A stretch of 64,000 nucleotides of DNA, from positions 2,728,001 through 2,792,000 of the forward strand of contig JAHYIO010000003.1 of assembly GCA_020543525.1 (NCBI GenBank), read 5' to 3'. The position numbers and the translations under genes are program-made. Under the pieces are notes generated by a model that saw only the letters and a program-made list of their open reading frames with translations, had not been told where the DNA came from and searched no databases. How positions within the stretch are numbered: position 1 is the stretch's first letter; each line of letters begins with the position of its first letter. Of this stretch, positions 46,801 through 59,900 are shown piece after piece. Source of the stretch: Coriolopsis trogii. Taxonomy: Eukaryota > Basidiomycota > Agaricomycetes > Polyporales > Polyporaceae.

Positions 46801-47034
46801 GACGTGGACAAGGACGGGTTCGTCGAGCTTGAGCACGTCCTTGGGCTTGTGCGCGAGGAGGGACTAGGTGCGTCTCGTGCTAGCGCGGTTGTGTGTGCGC
46901 GATTCGTGAGATGTCGAGACTGACGCGATGTGGGGGTAGGTATCCTTTTGGACGACGAGGCGGAGAGATTGATTGGGCAGGGGCAGGAGATCAAGAACTC
47001 GAAGCCGCGGAAGGAGGATATCGTACAGGAGTGA
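43851..47034 (+). CDS. LETM1: LETM1/Mdm38 mitochondrial inner-membrane protein
   Basis: Exons 43851-44240, 44300-45058, 45115-45297, 46414-46867 and 46940-47034 give 626 residues in phase. The N-terminus is Arg/Ser/Leu-rich without acidic residues for about 50 positions, a typical presequence. One transmembrane helix follows at about 140-160 (LLRLIPFAVFVIVPFMELL). The LETM domain reads LDNLSRPQLVSTCRYMGINAFGT and LSTSELQAACQSRGIRTFG. Coiled coils follow, and an EF-hand is at Asp574-Val-Asp576-Lys-Asp578-Gly (DVDKDGFVELEH). Letm1 proteins mediate K+/H+ or Ca2+/H+ exchange and bind mitochondrial ribosomes. ATG 43851 is the first in frame. The third intron is 1,116 bp, about twenty times the local norm, and holds a hairpin. 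Confidence 0.95.
45298..46413 (+). other. Oversized intron of LETM1
   Basis: The flanking exons are in phase with GTACGT and TGCAG ends. The interior has no long domain-bearing frame. A perfect-arm hairpin lies at 45430-45471. The origin, possibly an inserted element, is not resolved. Confidence 0.7.
45430..45471. repeat. Inverted repeat (hairpin) in LETM1 intron
   Basis: GGCAAGAGC and CATGCTAC pair with GTAGCATG and GCTCTTGCC around a 3-nt loop (ACC), with a 3/2-nt internal bulge: 17 base pairs in all. Confidence 0.85.
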
Positions 47035-48018
47035 TATGCACCCGCCGCGCTCTGACAGTTATCGTACACCCTATATATTGACAACCCTAGACGAATGCGC
47101 ATCTGTTAACAAGTAAACTGAACGTGGACGCCATCACGCGGAAGATATAGAGCGTAATTGCGATATCCTACATCTCCGTGAGTACTAATATTGTCGTCGC
47201 TCATTGTATGCAAGGTGCTTGTTCCTATGACGTTGAATCTCAAGGAGGCGTACTTGTCGCCCGTCGGGTGTCACAGGTAAATACTTGTATGTTCGGGTGA
47301 ATGGTCTTGCTTCGAGTCCTCGCTTCGCGGTGTATCCTCGCATCGCAGAGCTCATAAGTAGCCAGGGTGGCAAATGCCCAATATTCAAGGGCTGATGGCA
47401 ATGAGCTGGCATGGCCAAGCTCGGCGCGGTCTACAGGTGGATTCGTCTGCAGCGATGGACTGTCAAGATGTTCGGGAACAGGATGGCGACGCAGAATCAT
47501 CCGATTCCGTAGTCAATCCGGTCGCGGAATCCGTGGTGTGCCGTGGCAGACTGTGCCCAAGGTATACCCAGTTCGGCCACCTGAGTCACTGAACTCTTCC
47601 TTCTATAGCTATTGCGTACCGAGCTCAAGCCGTTCCGCTTGGAACAATAGGAGATCTAGATCGTGTTTGGGACTACCGTCGCGTCCTATCGGGCGCATCA
47701 AAGTTGCTCATGCCCGATGCAGTCGTCGATCAGGCTCGTCGTCAGTTACCAGTAGTAGTTTCGTAGCCGCAAGGCAACGGCGAGGAGACGGGGCAAGGCA
47801 CCGAGTTCGGCGGGGGCCTTGCAGGAGACGGACGGCAGGGTCGTCTCCAACAGATTGTTCTTCCACTTGTCGGATGTGGGACGAGTGATGGGGCGGGAGC
47901 GGCAAGGGAGGGACGCGTCGTGGATGGTTTGTTTTGCCTAATGAGGGACGAGAACGATCACGTGGTGCACGGACAATAAGAACGCGGTTGGCTCGAGAGG
48001 GCGGGGGCTGTGTGAGGA
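47035..48018. other. Intergenic region
   Basis: Nothing coding is supported. The last 200 bp are GC-rich promoter-like DNA before the BTB gene. Confidence 0.5.
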
Positions 48019-49738
48019 ATGGACCCCTTCGTTTCGGGCGCGCTGGCGTCCCCGCCTGGCTTCTTCTCCGACGACGACGACGACGACGACCCCCTCGACT
48101 GTCCCCCGCTCACGTCGACGCCGCCACGCATGAGCCTCCGCAAGGCCGTCCTCCAGCGTATAACGCCCCTCCCCAGTAGGACGCCTTCGCCCAGCATCGC
48201 CCCAGACTGGCCTCAGTCGCCCGTCGAGCCAGAGCCTGACAGTCATCAGCTCCCTCCTGACGTACACCTCGCCTCGAGGTCCAAGACGCCGTGAGCATCT
48301 TCTCTTTGTCCTTCTCCCACCTCCTGCCACCACAAACGGGCGCATATACTCGGTGCTGATGCCGTTGTTTCGCGTCACCCGCAACTCCAGCAGCGAGCAG
48401 ATGTCCGGCAGCGGCGTCGTGAAAAGATGGCGCGTCAACATCGCCGCCGACCATGCCTCATCCCTCCCCTCCGAGCTCGCAACGGTCAGTCTCAGTGGAT
48501 CCGTCAAGCGCGATAAAGAACTTTGGTTCGAAGATGGGAACATCGTCCTCCTCGCCCGCGACACCTCCTTCAGAGTGTACCGCGGCCTTCTCACGCGGCA
48601 CTCAATCATCTTCCGGGACCTGTTCTCCATGGCTCAGACTTCCAACCCGACTCCGGAGACGGTGGACAGCTGTCCGGTCGTGCACATATCGGACTCGCCC
48701 GACGAACTTCGCTATCTCCTCCGTGTTCTCTGCGGACTTAGAAAGTGCGTAAATAGCCTTTTGACGGCCTTCTGTGCTTCTCCCCCCTTTCCCACTTCCC
48801 AATATATGCGCTTCTTTCTCGTTCATGGCAAAGGGATCGCTGTTGCAGACCGAGTGTCTTTGTCGGACAGTCAGGTTTGGTGATTTGACGTTCTGGTAGA
48901 GTTTGGTTGAGTTTGGTTGAACTTTATTCATTGCCATCAATCGTCTTCTCAACAACATCCCAACGGCGGAAGCTAACTTTACCCTCGCCTCCTCGCGACA
49001 CCGCCGTGCAGATTCCCAACTATCCCAGGTGAACGGATGGAATTCACAGAACTTGCGGCCCTCATCCGCATGTCGCACAAGTACCATGTCGAAGACGTCC
49101 ACTCGCGCGCGATGCACCACTTGAAGCTTTACTTCACGAACGACCTCTCCATCTGGGATTCCGCCGGCGCAGACGGCAACATGTTCCTCCACATCACGCC
49201 TTCCGACGCCATTGCCGCGGTCAACCTTGCCCGGCTAACGCACGCCGAATCGGTCCTCCCCACCGCCCTCTACCTCTGCTGCCAGCTGGATGAAGAGCTC
49301 TCCACAGGGATCGAGCGTCCCGATGGCAGCACCGAGCGTCTCGAGGCGCGCGACCTCGAGCTCGTCCTCCGCGGTCGCACCGAGCTCGTGCGCGCGAGCA
49401 CACGCGGTGCATGTACCATCTGCAAGCCCCAACCGAGCTCGCAGTGCGTCAACAAGGGCTGCGATCGCGCGCTACGCGAGATCCTAGGCATGATGCTTGA
49501 AGGGCTGCAGAAGGACCCAATTGGGGACATTGCTGGGTACGCCGCGCTCGACTCGTGGGAGCATTGGATCGAGGATGTCGTCGAGCTCTGGCCGCTCTGC
49601 GAGCCGTGCCGCCAGATGCTGCACACGCGTGACCTGGAGGTCAGGCGCGACGTGTGGAAACACCTGCCACAGTATATGGGCGTTACCGTCGAGGACTGGA
49701 AGGATCCGCCGGCCTCTACTCCTGCCAGCGGCAAGTGA
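48019..49738 (+). CDS. BTB/POZ domain protein
   Basis: The preferred model has exons 48019-48290, 48391-48744 and 49012-49738, in phase, 450 residues. Residues 1-90 are acidic and Pro-rich (seven Asp in a row). The BTB fold starts at about 130, with KRDKELWFEDGNIVLLARD and FRVYRGLLTRHSIIFRDLF. Fungal proteins of this type are candidate adaptors of Cul3 ubiquitin ligases, but many are uncharacterised. The C-terminal part has a Cys cluster: CTIC, then QCVNKGC, and CEPC near 400, which could bind zinc. The second intron (267 bp) is long for the window. If the first intron is not used, translation would begin at ATG 48359 instead; the BTB part is unchanged. Confidence 0.88.
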
Positions 49739-50327
49739 TGTGGGAGCTTGTAAAACAGTGAGTTGTTTTGATCTAGGTGAGCCTTCTCAGTATCTCTGTC
49801 GTCTTGCGCGTCTTGGATGCTCACACCGGATGTGGACAGATCGATGTGATTTAAGGAAAACGGATAGACTGACCGACGTACAACATATGCTTATCCCACC
49901 TACCTACTCGATTTACCACCACCCCTCGACACTACACGGCCTCGTGGCGTCTGGCACCGGGCCTCGTCCGACATCGTATGCATACCCGCAACATGCTGTG
50001 TACTATCACCCCTCGAGCACACGTGGTGTAACGTGTTGTACATTTGCTACCATTTCCACTAACATCGCTCGCTCCAGGCGTAATTGAGACCCTTGTATTA
50101 GCAGTATCATAGCAGACTTTTGCCACATCTCTATCATCATGGCGGATTACGGCAAGTCCGCGGCCTGTTGGGCAGAAAGTCGCGTGCATGGCCCGCGAAC
50201 GGAATTACGGTTCCGTGGTATATCGTGTCGGTCGCGGGTGCGCAACTCAATCAAACGGTCGACCCTGCTGCGAGCTGGAGAGGACAGGAGGCGAACAAGG
50301 CCTCGTGTCTTGTCCGTTAAAGGGGAA
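49739..50327. other. Convergent intergenic region
   Basis: It lies between the stops of the BTB gene (plus) and the glycosyltransferase (minus). AT-richer; no gene is seen. Confidence 0.5.
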
Positions 50328-52276
50328 TTAGAAGAATTTGGTCGTGTCCGGGTGGAAGCCGTTCGCTGTGCGCATTGCGACAATGCCGCCCGTCAAGCTT
50401 GACCACTGAGGTGGGGGCGAACGTCCAGTTAGCATGCAGTCACACAGGGTGTAAGTAGGAGGCGAAGAGAGAGCGAACGGCCAAAAGCCACAAAAGTGGC
50501 GAGAACACGAACGAGGCAAGACAAACAATGATCGAGCATGGAAGCGAGAAAGACGACACGCACCCCGTTCCCGATAAACACCTGCGCACGCTGTCCGGCG
50601 ATCATATCCATCGCCTGCGCAACGTACTTCTGTTCCCAGGTCAGGATAGTGTCGCGGCTGCTCGCGACGTGCTTGAACGCGCCGGTGTCCATGAGCTTGC
50701 CCTTGAGGTCGTCGACCCACTCGACGGGCCCGTTCGTCATGATGTACACATTCTCGAGGCCCTGCGCGCGGGCACCGCTCTGCTGCTGCACCTCGCGGAT
50801 GCGCGCGAGGACCTCGTCTGGCTCGGGGTAGCACCTATGGCGGTAGAGCGCGATGTTCTCCGGCGTGTTCTCGCCCGAGGGCGAGCCGTGCGAGTCGGGG
50901 GGATCGAACTGCTCTAGCTGCGGGAGCGCGTTGAAGGCAAGGAACGTGCTCGACCATTTGCCGAGGTGGACGCAGTGCCCTTCGTAGTCGCCCCGACGGA
51001 GGTGGAGGACGAGGAGGCCTTTGATCTCGGGGTAGCGCTCGGCGCTGAGCGTGGAGGCGGAGGCGGAGATGGGGCGCTCAAAGATGCGCGAGGGCGAAAT
51101 GACCTCGCGGTTGTTGTCGAATGCGAGCTCGACGAGCGGTGACCAGTTGAAGTGCGTGAAGATGGGGGAGGCGGCGAGGTCCGCCCACACACCGTGGAGG
51201 GCGTGGCGATCGCCGAACATACTGCACGAGCGAGGAAAGTAGATTAGCACGCGCGTCGGGGACGATCGCGACGAGGGGTCGGGGTCATGGGCAGGAGATC
51301 TAGGAAGGCTCACATCCAGTCGTAGACGTTGCCGCTTGAACGAAGGACTTCGACACACTGGTCGGGCACAGTCGCCAGCTTGTCCACCCATGCTCTGGTG
51401 ATGTCGTGGAGCATCCATGAGCCCGCCGTGTCGTGTACAGGCTTGCGATCGATGGAAAGCGTCCGACCCTGGCAGACCTCATTCCAGTAGTCTACGGAGA
51501 TCGCAGGCGGGGCATGGGTGCCTGGCGGGAACGGAGCGCCGACAAGCGGACCTGCAGACAAAATCAGACTGTTGACAGGTACTCCGGGGGCGAAGAGCGG
51601 CTCACCTGCAACGAGGGCAGAGAGGGGGATGCGGGAGGGGATTGGTTTCCCGTTGTAATCGGAATAGTCGGAGCCATCGTCGTTCCACGTATAGTTGTAG
51701 AACACGAACCTGAATGTTGGACGTCGATGTGGGGCGGGTTGACATGACAGAACTGAACGCGGCAGAGTGGATGGTGGACGTACGCTCGGTTCGCCTTGTA
51801 AGCCAAATAGGCATTGAGCAGTATCTCTTGCATGACGTTGCCCCATCCAGACCCTATTGATGGAGCAGGGAAGGGAAGGTCGAATGAGACGGGGAGCAAG
51901 AATGGAAGGTTGTGCAGATCATACCTCGTGTATGTCCAGGTACGTAGAAGAACTTGGGTTCAGCTTCGTGCGAGGCGGCCTGCCAGTGATGTTGCGGCAA
52001 GCTGAGCTCATATTGATGGTACTGGGGGTAGAGCGGGGGCAGACGTCTCCCGGGCCATCTTGAAGACTGTTCCTGGCCATTGGGAACAGGCAAGGACTGC
52101 TCAACATTCACCTCCGCCGTGTAGTAGAACATTCGCAGGAGCAGCGTGACGGCGAGAAAGGCGGTGATACCAAGGATGGCGTAGCGTTTTGCGAGGAAAC
52201 GGACCCAGAGGAGGCCATTCTCCGGGCCGCCTGAATGGCTCCAAGTGTCCTTTACACTCCTGGGCAGGACGTTCAT
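50328..52276 (-). CDS. Type II membrane glycosyltransferase, O-fucosyltransferase-like
   Basis: Six exons on minus from ATG 52276 to TAA 50328-50330 encode about 500 residues. A short cytosolic N-terminus is followed by a signal-anchor at about 33-51 (AILGITAFLAVTLLLRMFYY), so the enzyme should sit in Golgi or ER membranes facing the lumen. Exon 2 begins GSGWGNVMQEILLNAYLAY, the nucleotide-sugar loop pattern of O-fucosyltransferase-like families. GLLVLHLRRGDYEGHC carries the Arg-rich donor-binding motif, and FIGNGWSSLTGGIVAMR matches the C-terminal Ser/Asn/Arg region. GDP-fucose as donor is inferred from this; the acceptor is unknown. All splice junctions checked agree in phase (for example AAC CGA GC/G, GAC TGG AT/T). 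Confidence 0.87.
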
Positions 52277-55200
52277 GACGGGAAGGAAGAAAGGAGGATG
52301 GCGAGCGGGGCGCGCATACAGCGGCTTCTCATCGCCATTGATGTGATGGAGAAAGACAAGAGCGCAGCGGGCGTCAAGCGGACGGCTATGCACTCAACAG
52401 ACGCCCGCCAAGTATGCTCACGTCGGCCACTGTCCTCACCCTGAGCTGGACTGCTTTCATGTATATGGCCAGGTCAGCGGACGTGCAATCCGATTGCGTC
52501 GCATACATCAGCCAAAAGCGAGTCTCCGTCAGCAACGCCGATAAGAACAACGATGAACATAGATGGATAGGGCTGTGGCCAACCTGCCATTTACTGAATG
52601 CCTGTCAAGCAAGGTGGCTTCAACTACTACTAAGCCCGGTTCCTGCGGTGCTTGCGGACCCGAGTCTAGCGATATCAGTAGACGAACCGCTTTGCACGGA
52701 ACCCGTCCAGAACTTCAGCCGTCTCGAACGAGCTTCCAGTGCCTCGCCTCTGCAGCTCGAACGGGGAGATCGACGGACTCGGAGTGGATAATCAGTAGCA
52801 GCAGACCGACATAACGTCACCATTCTCCGCACCAACCGTGCGTCCGCCGTACAAAGTGCATATGAAACCTAGGGGGATGTGCCAGCGTGTGGTTAAAAGC
52901 ACATAGGATCACTATATCGGTCTAGTCGTTTGCGGCCTGCACTGGATCCGAGATGGACTGAACCCTTTTTGGGTGATGGAGTGTGTCATCCTCGCGTCTG
53001 TCACACCTGTGACCAAGCGCGTCAAGATCGTCAGGGGCCAAACTCGACACTCGCTCATTTAATCATAACCACTATACGCCCCTGCAGCATTCTCTCCCTC
53101 TTCAGGCCTCGCTATTTTCGACATGCGACCTCATTCAGGACACAGTCTAGACCTGCAACACCAGGGCGTGTGCATGTTTGTACTGCGCAGCTACTACTGT
53201 CCGCTTACTACGCCTCGCGTCTCAGCCACAGGGCTTCAAGGCCAATAGCACTCTGCCTCATGACTCTTCTCAAGCACCTGAAGGCTGACGCTTTCGCTTT
53301 AGCGGTTGTCCATCCAAGGCGCCATGTAACGGACCTTCGGGCGCGTCGCCGCAACTTTCCTGCGGCGGCCAGTCGACATAGACAAGGCCAGAACCTTTCT
53401 CCTTCTTCCGGCTCCGGTCTGACACTGGATTCATCACAGAGCGGTGCACCGCGCGAAATATAGGCACAAAGCACTATCTTCGCAGCACGCGGTCTGCCTG
53501 ATGGTATCTAGAGCCAATGGAGCACGGCCTAGTGTCTGACGGACACTTGATGAACCCTGTCCCCTTTATCCACACACTAAAGGCGTTGAATGCAGTCCTG
53601 CTGCCAGTCGGTCCCATTTCGGGAGATACCGAGCTAATGTAATATGCCGCCGATGCGGATGTGAGGCCAGTGCTTCGCCTCGTGTCGGCCGTGTCGGGCT
53701 GAGGTACGCGGACGGATCTCGTAAGGCTCTAGCATGCTGAATGAAATGATTGTCAGATTATAGAGAATACGTTCACATGTCCCAACACCTCCATTGCCAC
53801 GCACCGCAGGAGGATCGGTCGCCATCCTCACGGTATATGAAGAGCTTCCTGATTGGAGGACCTTGCCCATGCTCCCGCAACAAGGATAACGGTTGCGGAC
53901 GCTTTCAGGAAGAGACGTCGAGATGGATGTCGCGGCGAATGGGCGAAGTCGAAGTGTTGAACATTCCCGAGGTGTTCCACCTCCGATCGAAGCGAAGCAG
54001 CGGGTTTGCTGGGCGGCGGGCATTGGCTTATGCACCTGAGACCACTGAACCTCAAAGAATGCCTTCGACCAAACTTGCGGACGCATCGATAACGCGTCAG
54101 CAAAGTTATCAGCATATTCGAAGCATCTAGGTTTCGGCCCTTACATACCTGCGCCATTTAGCATTGGTCGATGACACCACCTTCTTCAGCAACTGCTGGA
54201 GGCGACGAGTGCCGGTCGTCCACCCCGCGGGGCATTATTTAATTATTCCCATATTCTCTAGAGCCCGTGTTTTCTCTTAGGCAGCGCACGCCGGATGTGC
54301 ATGGCGGTTGGAACTAGACACATGTGGACACCACGTACGTCGCGACACCACATCATGCAAGAGGGATCAGCGGCACGTCGGTTCTGCAGCGACGATGATC
54401 GTGGCGAGGAGCGCACGCATACCGGTCTTTTTGTCACCCCTAGCCTGCGCCTCACGATGGAGCCCCCTACCGAGCGAGCAATTTAGACGGCGTCAACCCT
54501 CCTTCTTTTTGTTTCCCGCACTTCCTACCCTTCTTCTCGTTTTATGCCGTCGGCAACAACTCTCCCTGCTCGTCAGTTGTATCGACCACGATACGCAGTC
54601 CGTGGGGCCGTTCATACAAGCAGGCCGACGGCAGACTGGCGTGGATGGCCAATCGGCGGTGGGAAGGGGCCTTCCTGACAGGTCGATGGGTGTCCAGCTG
54701 CGAGATGGGCTACGATAGCGACACATGAGCGGTGCGTTTGATATCATCCTTCCCCACCTTCTCCGACCCAACCCACGCAAACTTACCGAAGGGGGGTCCG
54801 TCGTCTCCGTCTTCCACCGGCGAAGGCCCACATATCCGCGGCGTTCCCTCCCCAGACTCAAGCTCACGTCTTGCACATTACGCCTCTGGGTAGCGGGAGC
54901 TGTTTCCGCCGGGGAAAGAGAGCACATGGGGATTCGTCCAGCCTCTCAAATCCGGGCGGCCTCCCAAGAGAGGCAATCCCAGGCCCTTGAGCCCCGACCG
55001 GTGGGAGGATGGCAGACGTTGCATCAGACCTGGCTGGAAACTTCTGCAAGACCGTCGTCGGCTGGAAACCTACGCGGGAGGGACGTTCGCACCTCCAGGA
55101 GCGGCTCCAGATAGTAGAGATGAAGGTACCCCTCGTTCCTTCATCTGCCTAGAGCGCACCAGCCGTATGAAACGTCGGCCGGGATGTGCCTATATTAGCC

Positions 55201-55725
55201 TTTTAGTAAGCACTCTCATTCCAGCTCCCTGCTCAATGCAAGCACCCACTCTCGAGGATCTCCGCGAGAGCCCCCAGCCGAGGCGTGCCGTACGGCCATC
55301 CGAAGGAAGCTGTGAACCCCCCGACCTCCACCATCAAGCACCCACCAGGTCTTCGGCACAACACACCTACCCACAGCGCAGGCGGCCACATGTTACCCCA
55401 TATGCTGCTTCCAGGTAAGATCCCACAACGCTGGCATCCTACGTCGAGGTTAAATGAAATGTGCTTTTCTGTGTTGCCGCGAAGCATGGTTATGACGCAC
55501 CACCCCGTCATGCCCTGCGGCCATCCCGCTTCCCGCTGCGCTATAAAAGCGAAACCCCCAGCTGTGGATCTGAGCCAGGGACCTGCAGGTTTCGAGTAAG
55601 CTCCAAGCTCTTCCCAGCCATTTGCCACAGACCTATCCAAGCCAAACGCCACACACGCACTTCTCCTCATTCCCCCAGAACACCATCCCCGATCGTCCTC
55701 CAGCGACCCGCTTTCAACCCCCGCG
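52277..55725. other. 3.4-kb region without a recognised gene
   Basis: Open frames on both strands (for example minus 53634-54086 and 53828-54157) lack domains and do not extend through plausible splice sites. An AT-rich patch lies near 54230-54260. It may contain decayed genes or a fast-evolving one. Confidence 0.5.
55542..55549 (+). promoter_or_regulatory. TATA box
   Basis: TATAAAAG lies about 180 bp upstream of the ATG at 55726. Confidence 0.5.
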
Positions 55726-56639
55726 ATGCCGCACCCGCACCAGCAGCCACAGCCCGGGCCCGTCAACGAGCTCTTCTTCAGCGGCCTCGGCGACCCCCGC
55801 CACAAGTGTGTCGCCATCGGCTACCACAACAACACGCCGGTCGTGTACAAATTTGAGACCGTCGACCTGCCTCAAGGCACCCGAACGACGGTGAGCGAAT
55901 CTTGCCCCGATCACCCCCGCGCACGGGAGGATCGCTGACCCACCCGCACCCCGCGTCCGTCCGTCCGAACGCTGTCTACCTTGCCTCCCGTCAACGCTGT
56001 CTGCGCGGGTGCACTGGGCCGCAGATGACGTACAACGAACAGCACGTCGTAGCCTGTCTCGACTGGGCTGTGGGTGTCCACCTCGGCTCCGTCCTCAGAG
56101 GGTCGGAGAGGACTCCGATGGCGGAGTTCGTCTCGCGGGGTTCTATCAACACGTCAGTACCACACCTCCCCTCCACATGCGATGTGCAATGATCGTCACT
56201 CCCTGCGACATTGTCACTTGCACACCCTGGAGACCGTCAGAAGACTCACCACGGGTTCATTATCTTCTGACAGCGCTAGACGGTTCAGGACAAGCACCGA
56301 CGGCACGGAGATCTTCGAATGGCGCCGTCTCGGGAACCACCAGCCTTACGCATACGAGGTACGTGCCGCCCCATTCGTTCTCCCATTTCATTTTGTCGCT
56401 GGTGGGCGCCGGCTCATGCCCCCTCATTTTCATGTCGTTTCTCGGCTCTCGTCCAGCTCATCTCCATTACCCCCGAAACAACTGCGAGGATCGCGACATA
56501 CGACCCGACCCCGCGCGAGGTACCCAAGATGGGCCGGGCCTACGCCTACCTGAAGTACACGTTCCATGAGGAGCCTCTTCTGCGCGACGCGCTCGTCGCA
56601 CTCTGTCTGAACAGGTGGATAGACTGGCAGGGTATGTGA
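55726..56639 (+). CDS. DUF6593-like small fungal protein
   Basis: Exons 55726-55890, 56025-56152, 56274-56358 and 56457-56639 join in phase to 186 residues. ARRFRTSTDGTEIFEWRRLG followed by ELISITPETTARIATYD is the typical core of the basidiomycete DUF6593 family, including the Trp-Arg-Arg motif. The protein ends with LLRDALVALCLNRWIDWQG, as other members do. Function is unknown. There is no signal peptide or membrane segment. The start gives the only ATG before the conserved region. The gene is convergent with the large disordered-protein gene, with 327 bp between stops, so their 3' untranslated regions may overlap. The gene model is firm; the family assignment is from remembered motifs. Confidence 0.84.
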
Positions 56640-56966
56640 GTGAGCGGGTGCGGAAACGGGACAAGCAGGGTGACAGATATGACAGACCAATATGTATTAA
56701 CGTAGTAGTTAGAGCCTGATCAGGATTCAGCCTCCCCCCTGCGAGCAGTGCACAGCGACAATCGGATAGATGGAGACGGAGCGTAATAGAAGAGAGCAGT
56801 GCAGCAATAAAACGTGAGCCCGGAAAACATGGACATGACAGCGGTACCCGAGTCCGGACAAAAGGAAGAGAGTGTAAAAAACAATATAAATCACAGCAAG
56901 CAAACGCGGTTCGGAGTCAGCAGAAACAATTAGAACATGAACAGATGAGTGTGCGAGCGTCTGTGC
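56640..56966. other. Short convergent intergenic region
   Basis: AT-rich 3' flanks of two convergent genes; nothing else is seen. Confidence 0.5.
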
Positions 56967-59900
56967 TCAAGTGGCTCCCATGGACCCGAGCATGTGTTCC
57001 AGCCTCTCCTCCACCGTCCAGCGCATGTCGGCCTCTGAGCCGAGCGACGACGAGACGGAGTGCCCGAGCTGGCTGTGGCCTTGGCCTTGGCCCTGTCCGG
57101 GACCTGTACTGCGGCCTGGCGTGAAGTTGAAGGAGCCAGCGTCCATGCCACGTGAGAGGTTCTCTATGAGCCGGCCAATTTGCGCCGTCGAGCTGAAGAA
57201 GACCTGCCAGATCGATTTGATAAGTCCAGACTAGTCACGCGCGGTCCTAGCTGCGAGCACAAACCTTCGTCTCCGGTCGAGCGGAACCTTTTGGCTGTTG
57301 TTGCTGCTGCTGGTGTTGGGACTTCTTTCGGGAGAGGAAGGAGTTTACGCTGCCCTTGGAAGACTTGCGCTCATGCTCCTTGAAGAAGACCTTCATGCCG
57401 CTCGTGTCATTGTCTTTCACCGAGTACTCGGAGTAGAAACTCGCGCGATCGCCATAGAAGGACTCCCCGTCATCGTCACGCAGGCCATTGACGATTGACC
57501 TGAGCAACGATCACGTCAGCCCGTCAGAAGCCGCCAGTTAGAGATAGGTCTGCCTAGAAATCGTTCCCTACTCACCATATCGTCTCCCCATTGGCCAGCT
57601 CGATAACCTCAAGCGCCTGTCCAGGCTCTGGAATGGAGTCGTGGGCATGCGAACTCGTGCCTGCGGGTGACTCGGGGCTGAGGTGCTGCGCCTTACTGTC
57701 ACCCGAGTACATCTCGTACCTGCGGAGAGAGAGAGGGGTGATTGGTCAACTCAATAGCACCCTCACAGGCCTTCACGTTCACTTACAATGAGTCATACGC
57801 GGAGCCGGACTTCTCCACCGGGCTAGGCACAGTGAGCAGACCCTCGCTCTGAGAGGACAACGCCTGTGGCAGCGACGGCATCGGGGGCGAGACTTCATTC
57901 GAAAACCGACGTCCGCCCGCACGGTGCGGGGGCGGAGTGGGCGCACGGTCGTGTACAGAGCGGTTCGAACCCACCGACGCACGCCGCCGTGACGTCGAGC
58001 CCTTGCGCATGAGCGTGCTGAGGTCCATCGTCGATATCCTCGAGTCAGACGGGAAGATGATCGTCCGCCGCACGATCGCGTTCGGCTTCGCGTCCTGCGG
58101 CGACCCGTGCTGTGACTGTTGCTGCTGTGGGTCCTGCTGACGAGCGCTCGAAGGGTTGATGCTCTTGCGACTGGGTGACTTCACGTCGACAGACGGTCGC
58201 GGAGAATACCCGTCGATGCTCGGACGACCCTCCGACATCGGAGGCGACCGGACACTCTCAGGTGTAGCCCGCCCACGAATGACAGGCACCTGACTCTTGC
58301 GACTCTCGTTGGGCGACGTCGCCCGCGTCAGCTTCGTCCACGCTGTAGACCGCGAGGACGTAGAATTCGAGCGTGCGATAAGATCGTTCAGAGCGGCCTG
58401 ATCCAGCCCGAGGTTGGACGCCGCATCAAATAGCTGTTTGAGCGCGTCTTCGTCCGAATGCGGCTGCGATCCTGCTCGACTATGAACCGATTCCTGCGGA
58501 GGTCGGGGTGTAGGCGACTGCGGGGGAGGTATCAAAGCACCGATAGGACTCGTGCTCCTGAACGCCGTCTGAAGAGCCGGCGCGGAGTGCGGCATGGCCC
58601 CATACGTAGCCTCTGGGGAGGAAGGCGACGACGCTCTAGACCTCGCTGCAACAGCTGACTTGGGCCCTGGGGGTCCCATCTGCGACGGAACGTTCAGAAC
58701 AGGCGGCGTCAGCGCCTCGGAAGCAGTAGCGCGTTGTTTGCGGAAGCGAGCCATGAAGCCCTTCAGACCAGGAGTAGCAGAAGCAGGCGGGCTCGGCAAC
58801 GGAGCAGGCGCCTTGATCCTCGGCGGGTCCACCATGCCTGCCGAGTTCGGGATGGGGATCGGGTCCGTGCGATGTGCGAGACTCGCAGAGCTACCTGCTG
58901 GGTGATACAGATCCTGCACCGGGCTCCTAGCCGGACGATGCGGATCCTGAATCGGGCTTCTCAAGTCCAGAGGATACGGTGTGATCTCCTCCCCGTTCGG
59001 AGGGGCTGGATGCTTCACACGGATGGTCCCACGCAGCTTCTTGAACCGCGAACCGATCTTGCTCGCACCCTGCTGAGACCCAGGCGTCGGTGTCGCCGTA
59101 GGCGACCGCAGCGGTATCGCTTCGACACTCCTCGAGGCATGAACGAGCGTCGGTGCAGAGATCTGGTTCGGGCTGATCTTCTTCCGCGGCAGCGTTCCGT
59201 TGCCCTCCTCCATCTTCGGGATGGACGGCGACTTGCGCAAAGCGGCCGTGGCCGCTTCTGCCCTCCGTTGCACCTCGAGCGCGAGCGACATCGGGTCCAT
59301 GTGCATTGCCGGGGAGAGCGGAGACAAGAGCCCGGAACTCATAGGCATCGGAACCCCAGGAGTAGACGGTGACGTCGGTGAGAGGGTCTGAGGAGGTCGA
59401 CGACGGAGTGAGTCTGATCGCTTCGGGGTCTGCAGGGGCTTAATGGGAGACAGCACCGGAGGCTGGTCAGGCTCCTGCTCCTCGTCGGAGGGTGAGGACC
59501 CCATGTCTGGCATAATGGAGATCTGAGGTGCAAATGTCGACGTTGCATCTACGTCCTCAGCACCAAACAATGCCTCGGCGAGCGCCCTGTTCCGTCGCAT
59601 GGGACTTGACTGCTCGATGTCAGTAGGAGCAGGTACGGCAAATGCCGGATCTTCTGCTGGCAGTGACTCTGGGGGACGCAGCTGGGGGGACTCGATGCTG
59701 TCCACGACCTGGTTGAGTAGTGCGTTAGCCTTTGCCAGTTGCTCGCTGTTCGCGGCCCGTGCTGAGGCGGCAGACGATTGTTCTTGCTGTTGCTGTAATT
59801 GTTGCTGTTGTAGCTGCTGCTGCTGCTGTTGTTGCGGTTGCGGTGTCGCGTTAGTCTGTGGACGCAACAGTCAATATCCCACCTGTTAACAAAGTGCAGT

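Noticed and set aside
47309..47335. tRNA-like TTCGAGTCC sequence
   Set aside because: No matching acceptor stem, D-arm or anticodon arm could be formed around it.
53634..54157. Two overlapping minus frames of 150 and 109 codons as a gene
   Set aside because: They overlap in different frames, no splice joins them and no domain is recognisable.
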